This document shows positions 11,667-22,560 of a stretch of DNA of 64,000 nucleotides, piece after piece. The notes under the pieces were generated by a model, which was given only the letters and a program-made list of their open reading frames with translations, searched no databases and was not told where the DNA came from. The translations under genes were made by a program, and so were the position numbers. This stretch comes from Garcia nutans (taxonomy: Eukaryota; Streptophyta; Magnoliopsida; Malpighiales; Euphorbiaceae): positions 4,030,001-4,094,000 of the forward strand of contig CANTUV010000009.1 in assembly GCA_947685225.1 (NCBI GenBank), read 5' to 3'. Each line of letters begins with the position of its first letter. The stretch's first letter is position 1.

Positions 11667-14600
11667 ATGGCCACAATTGAACAGATTAAGGCCTTGTTGG
11701 ATGGTCAGGTTAAGGAAATTGAAGCTAGAATGCAAGAAAAAATTGATTAAGCTTTAGCCGCCCAAAGGGTAGCCATTCTGGCTGAATTAGAAGGAGCACC
11801 AAAGACAGTCCCTATTCCTGAAAATTTGGGGAAGGAACCCATTGTGGGGCAAACTAGTACCCCCGTGACTGCTCAGATTAATACCCCTGTTATCAATTTG
11901 GAGGATCCACCCTCCAAGAACGAAACAGATGAACTGAAAAGGAAACTTGAATTGCTTGAGAGGTCAATCACTGCCATGAAAACTCACAAAGAGGTGGTAG
12001 ACATGGATTCCTTATCCTTGTTTCCCCAAGCCAGATTACCTCCAAAATTCAAGATGCTGGGGATGGACAGATTTGATGGGACCACTTGCCCTAAAACCCA
12101 TTTGAAGATGTATGTGGGGGCCTTGAGCCCATGGGGTTTAAATGATGAACTCTTTGCTCAACTCTTCCAACAATCCCTGACTGGGGCTGCTCTTAAATGG
12201 TTTGTGAGCCTGGACCGTTCCAAGATTAAGACATGGGAAGACATCTGCAATGCATTTAACTCTCAGTACCACTACAATATTGAGGTAGATGTCACCAGAA
12301 GGGAACTTGAGACCACCAAACAAAACAACAATGAACCCTTCTCCTCGTTCCTTACGAGGTGGAGGGCAAAAGCCGCCCAGATGATCAATCGCCCTTCAGA
12401 GCAAGAGCAGATTGATATCATAATCAGAAATTTAAGGCCTACATATCAAGCTCAACTGCAAACCCAATATCTACCTACTTTTAAATCGCTCATTGCGACT
12501 GCAACCAAGGTAGAAGATTTGATACAGTTGGGTAAAATAGTGGATGAGGGGGCTGCATCGAAATATAAGAAACAAAGCCAAACTCCTTCCTCAAGCAAGG
12601 TCAATCAAGTGGCCAATATTGCCCCTGCGAATCCTTTACGTGTGGGCAATCTTGGGCCAAGAAATCAGCCAAGAAGGCAATATACTGACCTTGGGGTACC
12701 TCTTCATTTGGTGTTTAAGAAGGCTGTGGAAGGGAAATATTTGAAGCCTTTGGACCCAAGACCTCCTCCCAACCCATTACCTTCCAGTTATAAAGTCAAT
12801 GAATACTGTGAATACCATCAAGGGAACGGGCATAAAACAGATGCTTGCTGGACACTGAAAAACCGCATCCAGGATCTGATGGATAGTGGTGACATCATTC
12901 CTCTCAGGAGGCAACCAAACATTAACACTAACCCATTGCCCAATCATTCCATCCATGCCATTACTGTGGAAGAAGAGTTGTTTGATCCTTTCAAACTTCT
13001 CTTGGAAATGAATGAAGTGTGTGTGTTAGATTTGAACGACCTTGCTGAAGAGGTCAGTGCTCTAACAAGAGGTGGAAGACAATATCAGCCACTTGACTTG
13101 GGAAAAACCCCTACAACCTCAAATCACCCCCATAAGAAAACACCAGAGCCAAAAGAAGACCCTGTCCTCACTCAGCTTAAGCAAACCCAAGCTAAGGTGT
13201 CAATTTGGGAGCTCCTTGCTTCCTCATTCCCACACCGTCAGGCCCTCAGCGAAGCTTTGAGTCAACTTGATACACCTGTGGACACAAGCCCAGAAGCTTT
13301 GGTGGCCACTTTGACCCAATCAACCAAGACATTGAGTATCCGATTTTCTGATGCAGACCTACCAGAAGATGGCAGTAAACACAATGATGCTCTATACATC
13401 ACCATACAGACTGGGGGAAAGACTGTGCCCATGGTTCTCATTGATAATGGGTCAGCCTTAAATGTGTGTCCTTTGAAAGTAGCAAGCTGTTTGGGGTTGG
13501 AGACTACAGATCTTACACCTTCTGATCAGATTGTGAAAGCATATGATAACACTCAAAGAGAAATTTTGGGTGTTGCCACTCTAGAAATTGCTGTTGGGCC
13601 GGTGAAAATGAAAGTGCCCTTTCAGGTCATTGATGTACCCGCGAGCTTTAATCTCCTCCTTGGAAGGCCGTGGATTCATCAGATTAATGCTGTACCTTCT
13701 TCACTACACCAAAAACTTAAATTCCCTTTTGAAGGAAAAATCATCACTATCAAAGGGGACACCTGCGAAATCAACAGGAAAACCATGGATCAGTCTCTCC
13801 TTGAGGTTGTTCCTGGTGAAACCGCCATGACCTTGACTGGGTTTCAGTACGACACAGTTCAATGCATAGAAGGTGAAAAGCCAAAAGGGCCATTTGTCTC
13901 ATATGACTTTGGAGAGGTCCAAATCAACTGCCTAGTGGGAATGATGCTGAGGGTAGGTCTATTGCCCGGAATGAAAATGATCAAGTCTGGGAGAAAGACA
14001 CCTGTAGTACGGCCATGGGAAGAACCAGAGAATAAGGGAACTTTTGGCTTGGGATACAAACCTACAGACGAGGAAATAGAAGAGCTTGAGCGTGGAAGGA
14101 AGAAAAAGGGAAATTGGGGGGCAAGAAGCCTCAAAATGCGCCCTTACTTTAGAACTCTGAATGGTCATTTTTGCAAACCTGGAAAGGCAGTTCATCACCG
14201 TGGTTTTCAGGAGCCATTCTATTCTCCTATGACCGGAAAGAAGCTACAGGGTTTTGAAATGTTTGCTGATGTTGTGACCATGAAAGAAGAAGAGCCAGAA
14301 CCTGAAACTGACACCCAAATGGAAGATTTCATGCGGCCTAGTCTCTTTGATGAGGTTGCTATGATAACCAATGTCGAAGACAAAAGGGACTTCATAAAGC
14401 TGATCAAGACAACGGATGGACCGCTGAGAAACTGGTACGCCGAGGAGGGACAAGCTGCTGAGGTTAAACCTAGTCCAGTGTCACACCCTGAACTTGAGTC
14501 TTTTACCGAGTCTTGTATTAATTCTGAGTCAAAAACCAAGTCAGAGTCTAATTCTGAGTCTTCTGTAAGTTCAGATTTAGAAAACCCTAATGTCAAATCT

Positions 14601-15002
14601 AATGTAATCTTGGAGAATGACTCCACCGTTATCAATGAAGCTGTTCCGATTCTTGGTTACCCTGTGTCTTTTGCTTTCCAAGTATTATCTAGCAAAAATG
14701 AAATAAAAGAAATAAATGAAATAAATGAAAAGATAATAATTGGCAAAGAAAATGAACATACATACATTGCATATGATTGTGTGAATAAGGAACAGGTTGT
14801 CGATTGCATCAGCAAGTATGTCGACTGCTTCATGTGGAAGGCAAGTGATGTCACGGGAATAGACCCAGCCATAGCAGTTCACAAGATTCCGCTATACCCA
14901 GGTGCGAAGCCGGTTAAGCAGAAATTGAGAAGAATGAAGCCAGAATGGTCTTTGAAAATTAAAGAGGAGGTTGCCAAGCAACTGGACAATAAGTTCATAT
15001 AA
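11667..15002 (+). pseudogene. gag-pro: Tat gag-protease and N-terminal linker of RT, with two in-frame TAA codons
   Basis: The frame opens at ATG 11667, meets TAA at 11748-11750, and is open again from ATG 11826 to TAA at 15000-15002. From 11826: a Gag domain (GMDRFDGTTCPKTHLKMYVG, residues about 78-100), a knuckle-like CEYHQGNGHKTDAC at about 328-341, and a protease with VLIDNGSALN near residue 540. A glycine-rich TFGLGYKPTDEE motif, frequent in this group, follows near 740. The first TAA is shared by the second internal copy, so it predates the duplication. Translation could start at 11826, which would lose only a short N-terminus. The second TAA sits just before PIAYPSWLANIV, the start of RT, in the same frame as pol. 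Confidence 0.85.
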
Positions 15003-15035
15003 CCAATTGCCTACCCTTCCTGGTTAGCAAACATC

Positions 15036-17954
15036 GTGCCAGTCCCGAAGAAAGACGGAAAGGTCAGGATGTGTGTTGACTACAGAGATCTAAATAAGGC
15101 CTGTCCCAAGGATGATTTTCCACTACCACACATCGATTTGCTGATAGACAGGATGGCTGGGCATGTGATGGTTTCCATGACTGACCTTGCGGTTGGGTAT
15201 AATCAGATCCTGGTGCACCCACCAGACAAAGAAAAGACAGCTTTCATCACAGAATGGGGCACTTTCTGCTACAGGGTTATGCCTTTTGGATTGATAAATG
15301 CAGGGGCTACCTATCAAAGGATGGCGACAACAGTCTTTCATGACATGATTCACAAAGAAGTAGAAGTGTATGTCGATGATATGATTGTCAAGTCAAAATC
15401 TCCAGAAGAACACGTTGAAGCACTTGAGAAGTTCTTCCTTAGACTTCGCAAGTACAATTTGAAGCTTAATCCTGCAAAATGCCTCTTTGGTGCGACATCG
15501 GGCTTATTTTTGGGATATCTGGTCAGCAAAAAAGGAATAGAAGTTGATCCAGCCAAGTCAAAGGCTATTCTGAAAATGCCTCCACCAAGAACAGAGAAAG
15601 AGGTTCGAGGCTTGCTAGGTAGATTACAGTATATCAGTCGATTCATATCACAGTTGGCTGAGACTTGTGGTCCTATCTTTAAGCTACTAAGGAAAGGTGC
15701 TTCGCAAGAATGGAATGAAGACTGTCAAAAGGCCTTCGACAAGATCAAAGAATACTTGTTAAGTCCGCCAATTCTACAACCTCCCAGAATGGGAAAACCT
15801 CTGCTCTTGTATTTGTCTGTAACAGACGAAGCCATGGGGGCAATGCTGGCTCAAGAAGCCGAAGATACAAAGGTGGAAAATGCAATTTACTACCTCAGCA
15901 AAAGGATGCTGGACTATGAGTTAAAGTATAACAAGATTGAGAAGTTGTGTTTAGCCTTGTATTGGGCTTGTACAAAGTTACAACACTACTTGTCTTCTTA
16001 CACTACTTATGTCATGGCAGAACAGAGTCCCTTGAAATTCCTTATGGAGAGGCCTATTTTGGACAGCAAAATGGCAAAGTGGGTGTCAACATTAGCAGCC
16101 TTTGACTTGAAATTTGTTCAAAGGAAAGCTGTGAAAGGTGGCGCAATAGCTGACCAATTAGCAGAATTACCCGTGAATGAGGAGATGCGAGAAATGGGTT
16201 TCCCTGATGAAGACCTCTTGAACGTGGAGAGCAGTGTTTGGGAGATGTATTTTGATGGAGCATCCAATTATCATGGAAACGGAATTGGAATTGTGTTCAA
16301 AACTCCTTGTGGAGAATACATTCCATTCGCAGTTAAGCTTGACTTTAGCTGCACAAACAACGAAGCAGAATATGAAGCTTGCATTAATGGGCTTGAAGCC
16401 GCCCTGGAATTGGGGATTAAGGACCTAAAGGTCTATGGTGATTCTATTTTAATAGTATCACAAGCCTTAAGGAAATGGAAGATAAGAGAAGAGCGTTTGG
16501 TTCCTTACCTACAACGCCTTGATCATTTGGCACAACAGTTCAATGATCTGTCCTTCGAATATCTCCCAAGAGCAAAGAATCAGTTTGCTGATGCCTTGGC
16601 TACTTTAGCTTCCATGATCAATATCAAGGAGGGGAAAGTTATTCGTCCATTGAAAGTTCAGCTTCAGAAGCAACCCGCCCATGTAATGCACTTGGCCGAT
16701 GGTAAGCCGTGGTTTTGGGATATCAAGAGTTATCTCAGGGATGGAAATTATCCGGAGGGATCATCAAAGGTTGATCAGAGGGCAATAAGGCAGCTTTCCA
16801 TAGGTTACATTCTTAATGGAGATACCCTCTACAAAAGAAGTTGGAATGGAATGCACCTAAGGTGTGTGAATGAGGCGGAGGCCAAGCAAATAATGGAAAT
16901 GGTACATGGTGGCGAATCAGGACCACACATGTATGGGATCGCCTTGGCTCGAAAAATTGACAATCTAGGATATTACTGGTCCACCATGAATGCAGACTGT
17001 GTGGCATTTGTGCAAGGATGTCATCAATGTCAGATATTTGCTAAGCTACAGAAGCAACCTCCTGTTGCCCTGAATCCAATCACTTCTCCATGGCCCTTCG
17101 CTACTTGGGGAATTGATATAATTGGTAAAATACATCCAAAAGCATCAAATGGACATCAGTTTATCTTGGTAGCAGTGGATTACTTCACAAAGTGGGTTGA
17201 AGCAGCGTCCTATGCAGAATTAGACGCCAAAAAGGCCGCACAGTTTGTCCGAACCAACATCCTTTGTCGGTACGGAACGCCGTTTGAAATTATCACTGAT
17301 AATGGAACTCATTTCCAAGAAGAATTTGCTAAGCTCTTGAAGGATAATAATGTCCAGCATCATAAGTCCTCTCCTTATAGACCTCAAACAAATGGAGCTG
17401 TAGAAGCAGCGAACAAGTCTATAAAGGCGATCATACAAAAGATGATCAAGGAACATAGGCGTTGGCATGAGAAGTTGCCACTGGCCTTATGGGGATATAG
17501 GACATCAATTAGAACTCCTACTGGGGCAACCCCGTATTCCCTAGTATACGGAATGGAGGCAGTACTCCCCATTGAACTGGAAGTTCAATCGGCGAGGATA
17601 ATTCAAGAAAGTCAGATAAATGAAGCTGAATGGATCAGCAATTATCATCATCAGTTGTTGAGTTTGGATGAAAAAAGACTTCAAGCTCTACATCAGATTC
17701 AAGGGTATCAGAGGCGAATGGCCAGACATTTCAACAAAAAGGTCAAAGATCGAAAGTTGGAAGAAGGTTGTTTGGTTTTGAAGGAGATCAAAACACCTGT
17801 TACAGATCCTCGTGGGAAGTTTCGTCCTCATTGGGCGGGACCCTACATCTTGAAGAAAATACTTTCCGGCGGAGCCGTCATCTTGTCTGATTTGGATGGT
17901 CTGGAGTTCACAAACCCATGCAATCTGGATCAACTAAAGAAATATTATGCATGA
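15036..17954 (+). CDS. pol: Tat pol: reverse transcriptase, dual RNase H, integrase
   Basis: An open frame of 972 codons continues the gag-pro frame after one TAA and eleven codons. RT has MCVDYRDLN, FPLPHID, and VYVDDMIVKS near residue 112. A weakened gypsy RNase H follows (about 255-380). Then comes a second RNase H of archaeal type at about 402-525, with MYFDGASN, NNEAEYEA, YGDS and FADALA carrying the acidic residues. Integrase has an HHCC region (CHQCQ near 665), core Asp in GIDIIG, Asp in TDNG near 755, and Glu in VEAANK near 790. The C-terminal domain ends NLDQLKKYYA. All catalytic residues looked for are present. The start given is the first Met; the true polyprotein would begin upstream. 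Confidence 0.92.
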   Translation: MPVPKKDGKVRMCVDYRDLNKACPKDDFPLPHIDLLIDRMAGHVMVSMTDLAVGYNQILVHPPDKEKTAFITEWGTFCYRVMPFGLINAGATYQRMATTVFHDMIHKEVEVYVDDMIVKSKSPEEHVEALEKFFLRLRKYNLKLNPAKCLFGATSGLFLGYLVSKKGIEVDPAKSKAILKMPPPRTEKEVRGLLGRLQYISRFISQLAETCGPIFKLLRKGASQEWNEDCQKAFDKIKEYLLSPPILQPPRMGKPLLLYLSVTDEAMGAMLAQEAEDTKVENAIYYLSKRMLDYELKYNKIEKLCLALYWACTKLQHYLSSYTTYVMAEQSPLKFLMERPILDSKMAKWVSTLAAFDLKFVQRKAVKGGAIADQLAELPVNEEMREMGFPDEDLLNVESSVWEMYFDGASNYHGNGIGIVFKTPCGEYIPFAVKLDFSCTNNEAEYEACINGLEAALELGIKDLKVYGDSILIVSQALRKWKIREERLVPYLQRLDHLAQQFNDLSFEYLPRAKNQFADALATLASMINIKEGKVIRPLKVQLQKQPAHVMHLADGKPWFWDIKSYLRDGNYPEGSSKVDQRAIRQLSIGYILNGDTLYKRSWNGMHLRCVNEAEAKQIMEMVHGGESGPHMYGIALARKIDNLGYYWSTMNADCVAFVQGCHQCQIFAKLQKQPPVALNPITSPWPFATWGIDIIGKIHPKASNGHQFILVAVDYFTKWVEAASYAELDAKKAAQFVRTNILCRYGTPFEIITDNGTHFQEEFAKLLKDNNVQHHKSSPYRPQTNGAVEAANKSIKAIIQKMIKEHRRWHEKLPLALWGYRTSIRTPTGATPYSLVYGMEAVLPIELEVQSARIIQESQINEAEWISNYHHQLLSLDEKRLQALHQIQGYQRRMARHFNKKVKDRKLEEGCLVLKEIKTPVTDPRGKFRPHWAGPYILKKILSGGAVILSDLDGLEFTNPCNLDQLKKYYA

Positions 17955-18489
17955 TCATGCATTGTAATGAACTACATTAGACCTGATTCTCGCAAACTAA
18001 TTCGAGATATGTAGGCAGCTCTCCTTGGGCACGGTCTAAATTTTAATAAAAATCATTCATTCATCTTTCTTTTGCCAAGAAAAAAAAATAATAAAACAAA
18101 AAAGAAAGAAAAAAAAAACAAAACAAACAAAAAAATCCCGCTAAGCCGAAAACCCACAAAGGGCGGCTTAGGCAATAGTGGGGCCCGCTAAGCTGAAAAC
18201 CCACAAAGGGCGGCTTAGGCAAGAATGGGTAAGAGCTCGCTAAGTTGAAAATCCGAAAGGACGGCTTAGGCAAAAATAAGAGCAAATAAATAAAGTAGAT
18301 AATGCTTGGAAAGCAAACAAAAGGGTCATTCATTAAGAATCATTCATTACAAAAGAGAATCATCTGTTACAAAAGGAGTCATTAAGCCTATAAAATACAA
18401 AAAGGTCAAGTCATATTCCCCAAAAAACCAAAAAGGTAAAAACAACCCAAAAACAGAAAAGACAATGGAGTCACCCTGGGATCCAAATC
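17955..18489 (+). other. Non-coding region between pol and the antisense genes, with three stem-loops
   Basis: It contains an A-rich run (about 18070-18135). A triplicated unit of roughly 50-55 bp follows, in which CTAAG(C/T)(C/T)G and CGGCTTAG pair: 18141/18164, 18188/18211 and 18240/18262. The loop carries an AAAACCCACAAAGGG-like phrase. The arms facing CGGCTTAG vary, but the CGGCTTAGGC side is constant. Similar phrases are often seen downstream of pol in plant Tat elements. No protein-coding support. Confidence 0.7.
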
Positions 18490-19725
18490 CTACACCCCCT
18501 CTCCCTCCAACTCCTGCAGCAATGCGCACCTCCTCGGTTTCTCAACGAGCCAAACCTCAGCTATAAACCAGGTCCTGTACTCTGGAGTGGGCTGGACGAG
18601 GGAAGGCTCTGCACTAGGCCTGATCATCCGATGGTTTCTGACCCAAGTCTGTAGAACAGCCCGAGTAACCCCGGGGGTAATAGGAGAAGCAATGGTAAGC
18701 CCGACAGGAAGGGGAACTCTCTGATCAATACCCATCTGCCTAAGGACGCGGGAAGCACTGTACCAAGTACTGTGAGTGAACCCAAGCAGGTAGACATGGT
18801 TGTGCATGGCATTTGCCTCTATGAATTGAGGAATCCTGTACCAAGGGACGAACCATAATAATTCTTCCGGTCCAAGCTCAAACAGCCAAACAGTCCATTC
18901 GGCCATAGAGGGAAAAGAAATTTGAATTTTCCTGGTGCGGTACTGCGAAGGGTTGTAGGTCAAAGTCTGGGGGGCTGCAACCACTCGAAGATGATCTCTC
19001 AGCCAAACCTGAAAAAATAGATCCTTTCTATTTTACAAAGGAAAAGAGAGATGATGGAATAAGCAAAAGAAACAAAAGGTATAAATTACCTGAAGGATGA
19101 CCGGGGTGACGGTCCAACGTTCAAATCCAAGTGCACATCTGTCAAGACTCTGAATAGTCTCAGCCAGGATCATGCCCCCGATACAGTTGAGCTCTTCCAT
19201 TTGCCTAACCATTGGGCAAAGTCTCAAATCTCCAAAGCCGGGGTCACGGTTGAAGAGGAACCCAGCTAACAGACAAAAGACGAAGGCTCGCATTCTGTGC
19301 CTCAATTGAACATCGTCTTCAAAATCGGCGGTCAAGAACTCATCAATTAGGGGAAGCAGCATCGCCTTATCCCCATCTACAATCATAGCTTGGGCTTGGG
19401 GTTTTGTGAAGCTAAAAAGCCTCTGAAAAGATCCCACATACCCGATTTGGACCTCATGCCTCACAAGAGGGGCATTTGGATCGCACCCAATGATCGAGCA
19501 GAACTCCTCAAAAAGAGGACACATTTCCTCCATCCGAGCCCCAAATCTGAAAACATGGGCTTGGGGATCCCAAAACCTGATGCAAGAGTGCAAAAAATCC
19601 CAGTCTACTGCTACACCTCTGAGTGTGGCGACAGCTTTCAACCCGTACCTCCCCATGTTGATCCTTTCAACATTGTGGAGACTTTTGGTCCAATTATGCA
19701 TCACGTGATTAAAAAGAGGATTCAT
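18490..19725 (-). CDS. Antisense cargo gene B: DUF7745-like protein, two exons
   Basis: Spliced on the minus strand from 19725-19090 and 19008-18490, it encodes 384 aa. The donor (CAG|GTAATT) and acceptor (TTTTTTCAG|GT) are canonical, the intron is 81 bp and phase 0, and the frame is open to TGA. The protein has RFGARMEEMCPLFEEFCSIIG, ILAETIQSLDRC and a GFERWTVTPVILQ|VWLRDH junction, the general pattern of DUF7745 / plant-mobile-like proteins found with plant gypsy elements. No catalytic motif, signal peptide or membrane segment was seen, and its function is unknown. A TATA-like box lies about 90 bp upstream of the ATG, followed by a TA repeat. It is tail-to-tail with pol. Open frame and intact splice sites suggest it is not long decayed. 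The family name is from memory of similar sequences. Confidence 0.72.
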
Positions 19726-20144
19726 TGTTATTTGAAAATATATATATATATATATATATAAGATCTTTCAGTAAGAGGATTGCTTTCTGGCCCACAGATG
19801 TAAGACAACCTTGATTTTTATACTGGTCTGGCCCGGGCAGCGGCTCGGCCGCCGCTGCCGGCCGTCCTGATTCCTCTTTTTTGATGTTTTGTAAAATTCT
19901 CATGTTTTGGCCCTGTTTAGGCCCTGTTATGTGCTATTTTTTGGGATTGTGTCAGGGATTTATTTTTAAAATAGATTTCTAAAAAGAAAAAGCATCATGC
20001 ATACATATGTGCTGTTAATACTAACAAATAAGTGCAGGTTTACAGATAAGTTCAGATAACAGCTGAAAAACATGAAAGGTACAAAGTACAGAAGGGGAAT
20101 AGTTCAAATACAGCAAGCATAGTTCAACACAAATATGAAAAAAA
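19726..20144 (-). promoter_or_regulatory. Spacer and putative promoter of cargo gene B
   Basis: Reading leftward, it holds a GC-rich palindromic block (about 19832-19866, GGCCGGCAGCGGCGGCCG-like) similar to the variable block in the LTRs. A TATA-like TATAAAAAT lies at 19814-19822, and a TA dinucleotide run at 19739-19760 is close to the ATG. The upstream half is where gene A ends. Confidence 0.45.
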
Positions 20145-22419
20145 TCAGTGCCGGCCTCTCCGTCTTTGCGGCCTACTCTGCCTCTCGTAAGCAGCCTCAG
20201 TCAAAGCACCAGACAGTTCATCCGAGAAAGCAGTAATCAGTGCCGCCATTTCCTTGATCAGGCCCTCTGGTACCTGTAAAAGAGACAAAATCACAATCAA
20301 TCTCAAGAGAATTTTATGAATCCTTTTCATGAAAAGTTCTATGAGAATATACCTGAGTAACATGAGCAAAGCTCTGATATAATGCACCCTCTGCACTAAT
20401 TGGTCGGGTCACCCAACCACCTGGTACATGATGACGAACAGCATAAGGCAGCCTCAAATCGGCTAAAATAGGGTCAAATTGGCCGGCAGCTGTAAGGACG
20501 GATGCGGGAGGCCTCAAATGAGATGAACTGCTGCTTCCTCCAGTGTCTGATGGTCCAGCCCCGAAAGCGGAAGTCTCAGCCCTAGAGGAAGAGGGTCTGT
20601 CAGTTTGCCGCTCGGGAGAAGGATGGTCTCTCGGAGTGCTAGAAGTGGGAGCCAAAGAGTGGGAAGACCGATAAGGCGGTACAGAATCAAATCGTGTCCC
20701 AATGCATGGCATCAGTCGATGAAGGCAGTAGAAGTCATAATCCTCGTCCGGGGCATAAGCCGACTCGAAAGGGTCGCCCTCATACTGGGACACAGTAACA
20801 GGCAGAAGTGTCGAAGATAGCATATCATCAGGAGGATCCATGGGAACTGCACGGAAACCGGCGACCTGGAAAATCACCCTCTCAGCGAGATAATACCGTC
20901 GAAACTCTGGATGGGGAAGTATGAATCGACGGCGAGTCAGAAACTCTGATCGCCGAAAGCTGTAATCTTGAGCAATCCACTCTGCCAGTTGGTGAGACAT
21001 CACTTCAGATGCAACCTGTAAAAATTTGTCATATTAGTGAATCATTTTCTCTAATATAATAAAAAAGATGACGATAAAGCATTTACTGAGTCCATTGGGC
21101 AGCTGTCGAAGAACGATCTCAGCACTCTGATGGGAAGTTTCCTCTTTGGTACTTCTACCCTCTCTCTATACCACCTCCAAGCAATGGGGGAAAGAGGATC
21201 TGCGGGGGCAGGTATCTCACGAAGAAAAGGGGCAATGTCAGGAAAGTACTCGTAAGCCCAAGTCTAAAAAAAAAAAAAGAAAGAAAGAGAGAAAGAGAAG
21301 GTATCAGAGTTTGTGTATGTCAACATATATAAAGATAGGGGAAATGTTCTTTACATTACCTCCCAGAAGTAATACAAGCCACACGGAGTAATACGGGTAT
21401 AGCAGAGGTCTGACATGTCGTCATACAACCTACACAGCATCATGCTAGCCCAATCGTACGTATGAAGCCGTGTCAGGTCAAGTAGGCTCTTCAGCACATT
21501 GAGACTCACTGCATCTTTCCTGTTTGATAAGAAAGAGCTAGCAAACAGGAGAAGTAAGGTAAACCTGGCCGTCTGGTCAGCAGTAAGGTTGCCTGTCTCG
21601 TAACCAGTGTAGATACCTGGCGCTTGCTCCACAAGCCACCTCCGCTGAATGCAGCGAGGCGCCTGATATCGAGGATAGTCAACCCCGATCAGAGTAATCA
21701 TGTCGGCTGAAGAAATGTCCTGCCGCCAGTCATCATAGGACTCCACCATCTCAACGCCAAAGGGAATCCCAGAAATGATGGAAAAGTCAGTAGGCGTCAT
21801 TGTCATCTCCCCCCAAGAAAAATGGAAGGTGTCAGTAGTAGGCCACCAGCGCTCGGCTAAAGCACAGATCAAATCCCGGTGGATATCTCTGCCCACATCT
21901 ATAGCCCTCAAATGGTGGAGGAAAGCAGGTCTGATAAGATCCCCCACTGGGTGCCCAGCATCAAAGATGTAAGCCGGAATAGTAACCATCGGACGCTCAG
22001 CTATAGATATCTTGATTGTAGAGTTCTAAAATAATAATAATAATAATAATAATAATATTTCAAATTCAGAAAAGATGGACAAATTCAGAAAAGATTTAAG
22101 TTCTTTCCCCAGCCGGGTGCGGATCCCTAAAAGATTATTTCTAAGTTCTTTACTAGAAATAATTACTGATGGCAGAACATAATGAAGTCTGGTACAGATC
22201 CTAATTCATTACTAGTACATGTAAAGGAAATGTTTCTAAAATTTATTTCTAAGTTCCTTACTAGAAATAAATAAAATTCCTAAGCATGCATACTAGATGG
22301 ACAAGCGGGAATGTACTCACCTCATAGCAGCCGGTCCGAGAACTATGCTTCTCCTCCTCAAGTAAAAGATCGTAGGGAGGGAGTGGGATTTCGAGGTCTT
22401 CAAAGCCGGTGAAATCCAT
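20145..22419 (-). CDS. Antisense cargo gene A: plant-mobile-domain (PMD-like) protein, five exons
   Basis: Exons on the minus strand are 22419-22321, 22025-21360, 21263-21087, 21015-20353 and 20273-20145. Lengths are 99, 666, 177, 663 and 129, all multiples of three. All four introns have GT..AG borders (donors GTGAGT, GTAATG, GTAAAT, GTATAT; acceptors TTTTAG, TTTTAG, TTACAG, TTACAG). The spliced frame is open for 577 codons. Exon 2 carries MTMTPTDFSIISGIPFG, typical of the plant mobile domain (aminotransferase-like PMD of MAIN/MAIL proteins and of transposon copies). Exon 3 starts TWAYEYFPDIAPF, also typical. Exon 4 is Ser/Pro-rich, and the C-terminus is basic (RPQRRRGRH), a possible nuclear signal. 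Start choice: ATG at 22419 lies about 75 bp below a TATA box. Its role in the element is unknown. Confidence 0.82.
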
Positions 22420-22491
22420 CGTCGAAAGAAAATTTAAAAGAAGTGAAAGAAGAAGGATGAATGAAAGCAAATGAAAATTGAATGAAATGAG

Positions 22492-22503
22492 CCTATTTAT
22501 AGG
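22492..22503 (-). promoter_or_regulatory. TATA box of cargo gene A
   Basis: The minus strand reads CCTATAAATAGG about 75 bp upstream of the ATG at 22419, with a pyrimidine-rich leader between. This is a plant-like core promoter facing away from the adjoining LTR2. Confidence 0.65.
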
Positions 22504-22560
22504 AAAAAACTAAAAACACGGGTCTTTTTGCACCTCGCTCAAAATTCGCTCTTCACAAGA

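Noticed and set aside
13859..14635. Several antisense ORFs inside Tat gag-pro
   Set aside because: Shadows of the real gag-pro frame, without motifs.
19740..19760. TA run as the TATA box of cargo gene B
   Set aside because: It is a simple microsatellite only about 15-35 bp from the ATG; the TATAAAAAT at 19814-19822 is better placed.
22420..22470. Upstream ATG at 22470 giving cargo gene A a hydrophobic signal-like N-terminus
   Set aside because: Possible, but it lies only about 22 bp from the TATA box, which leaves too short a leader; ATG at 22419 fits better.
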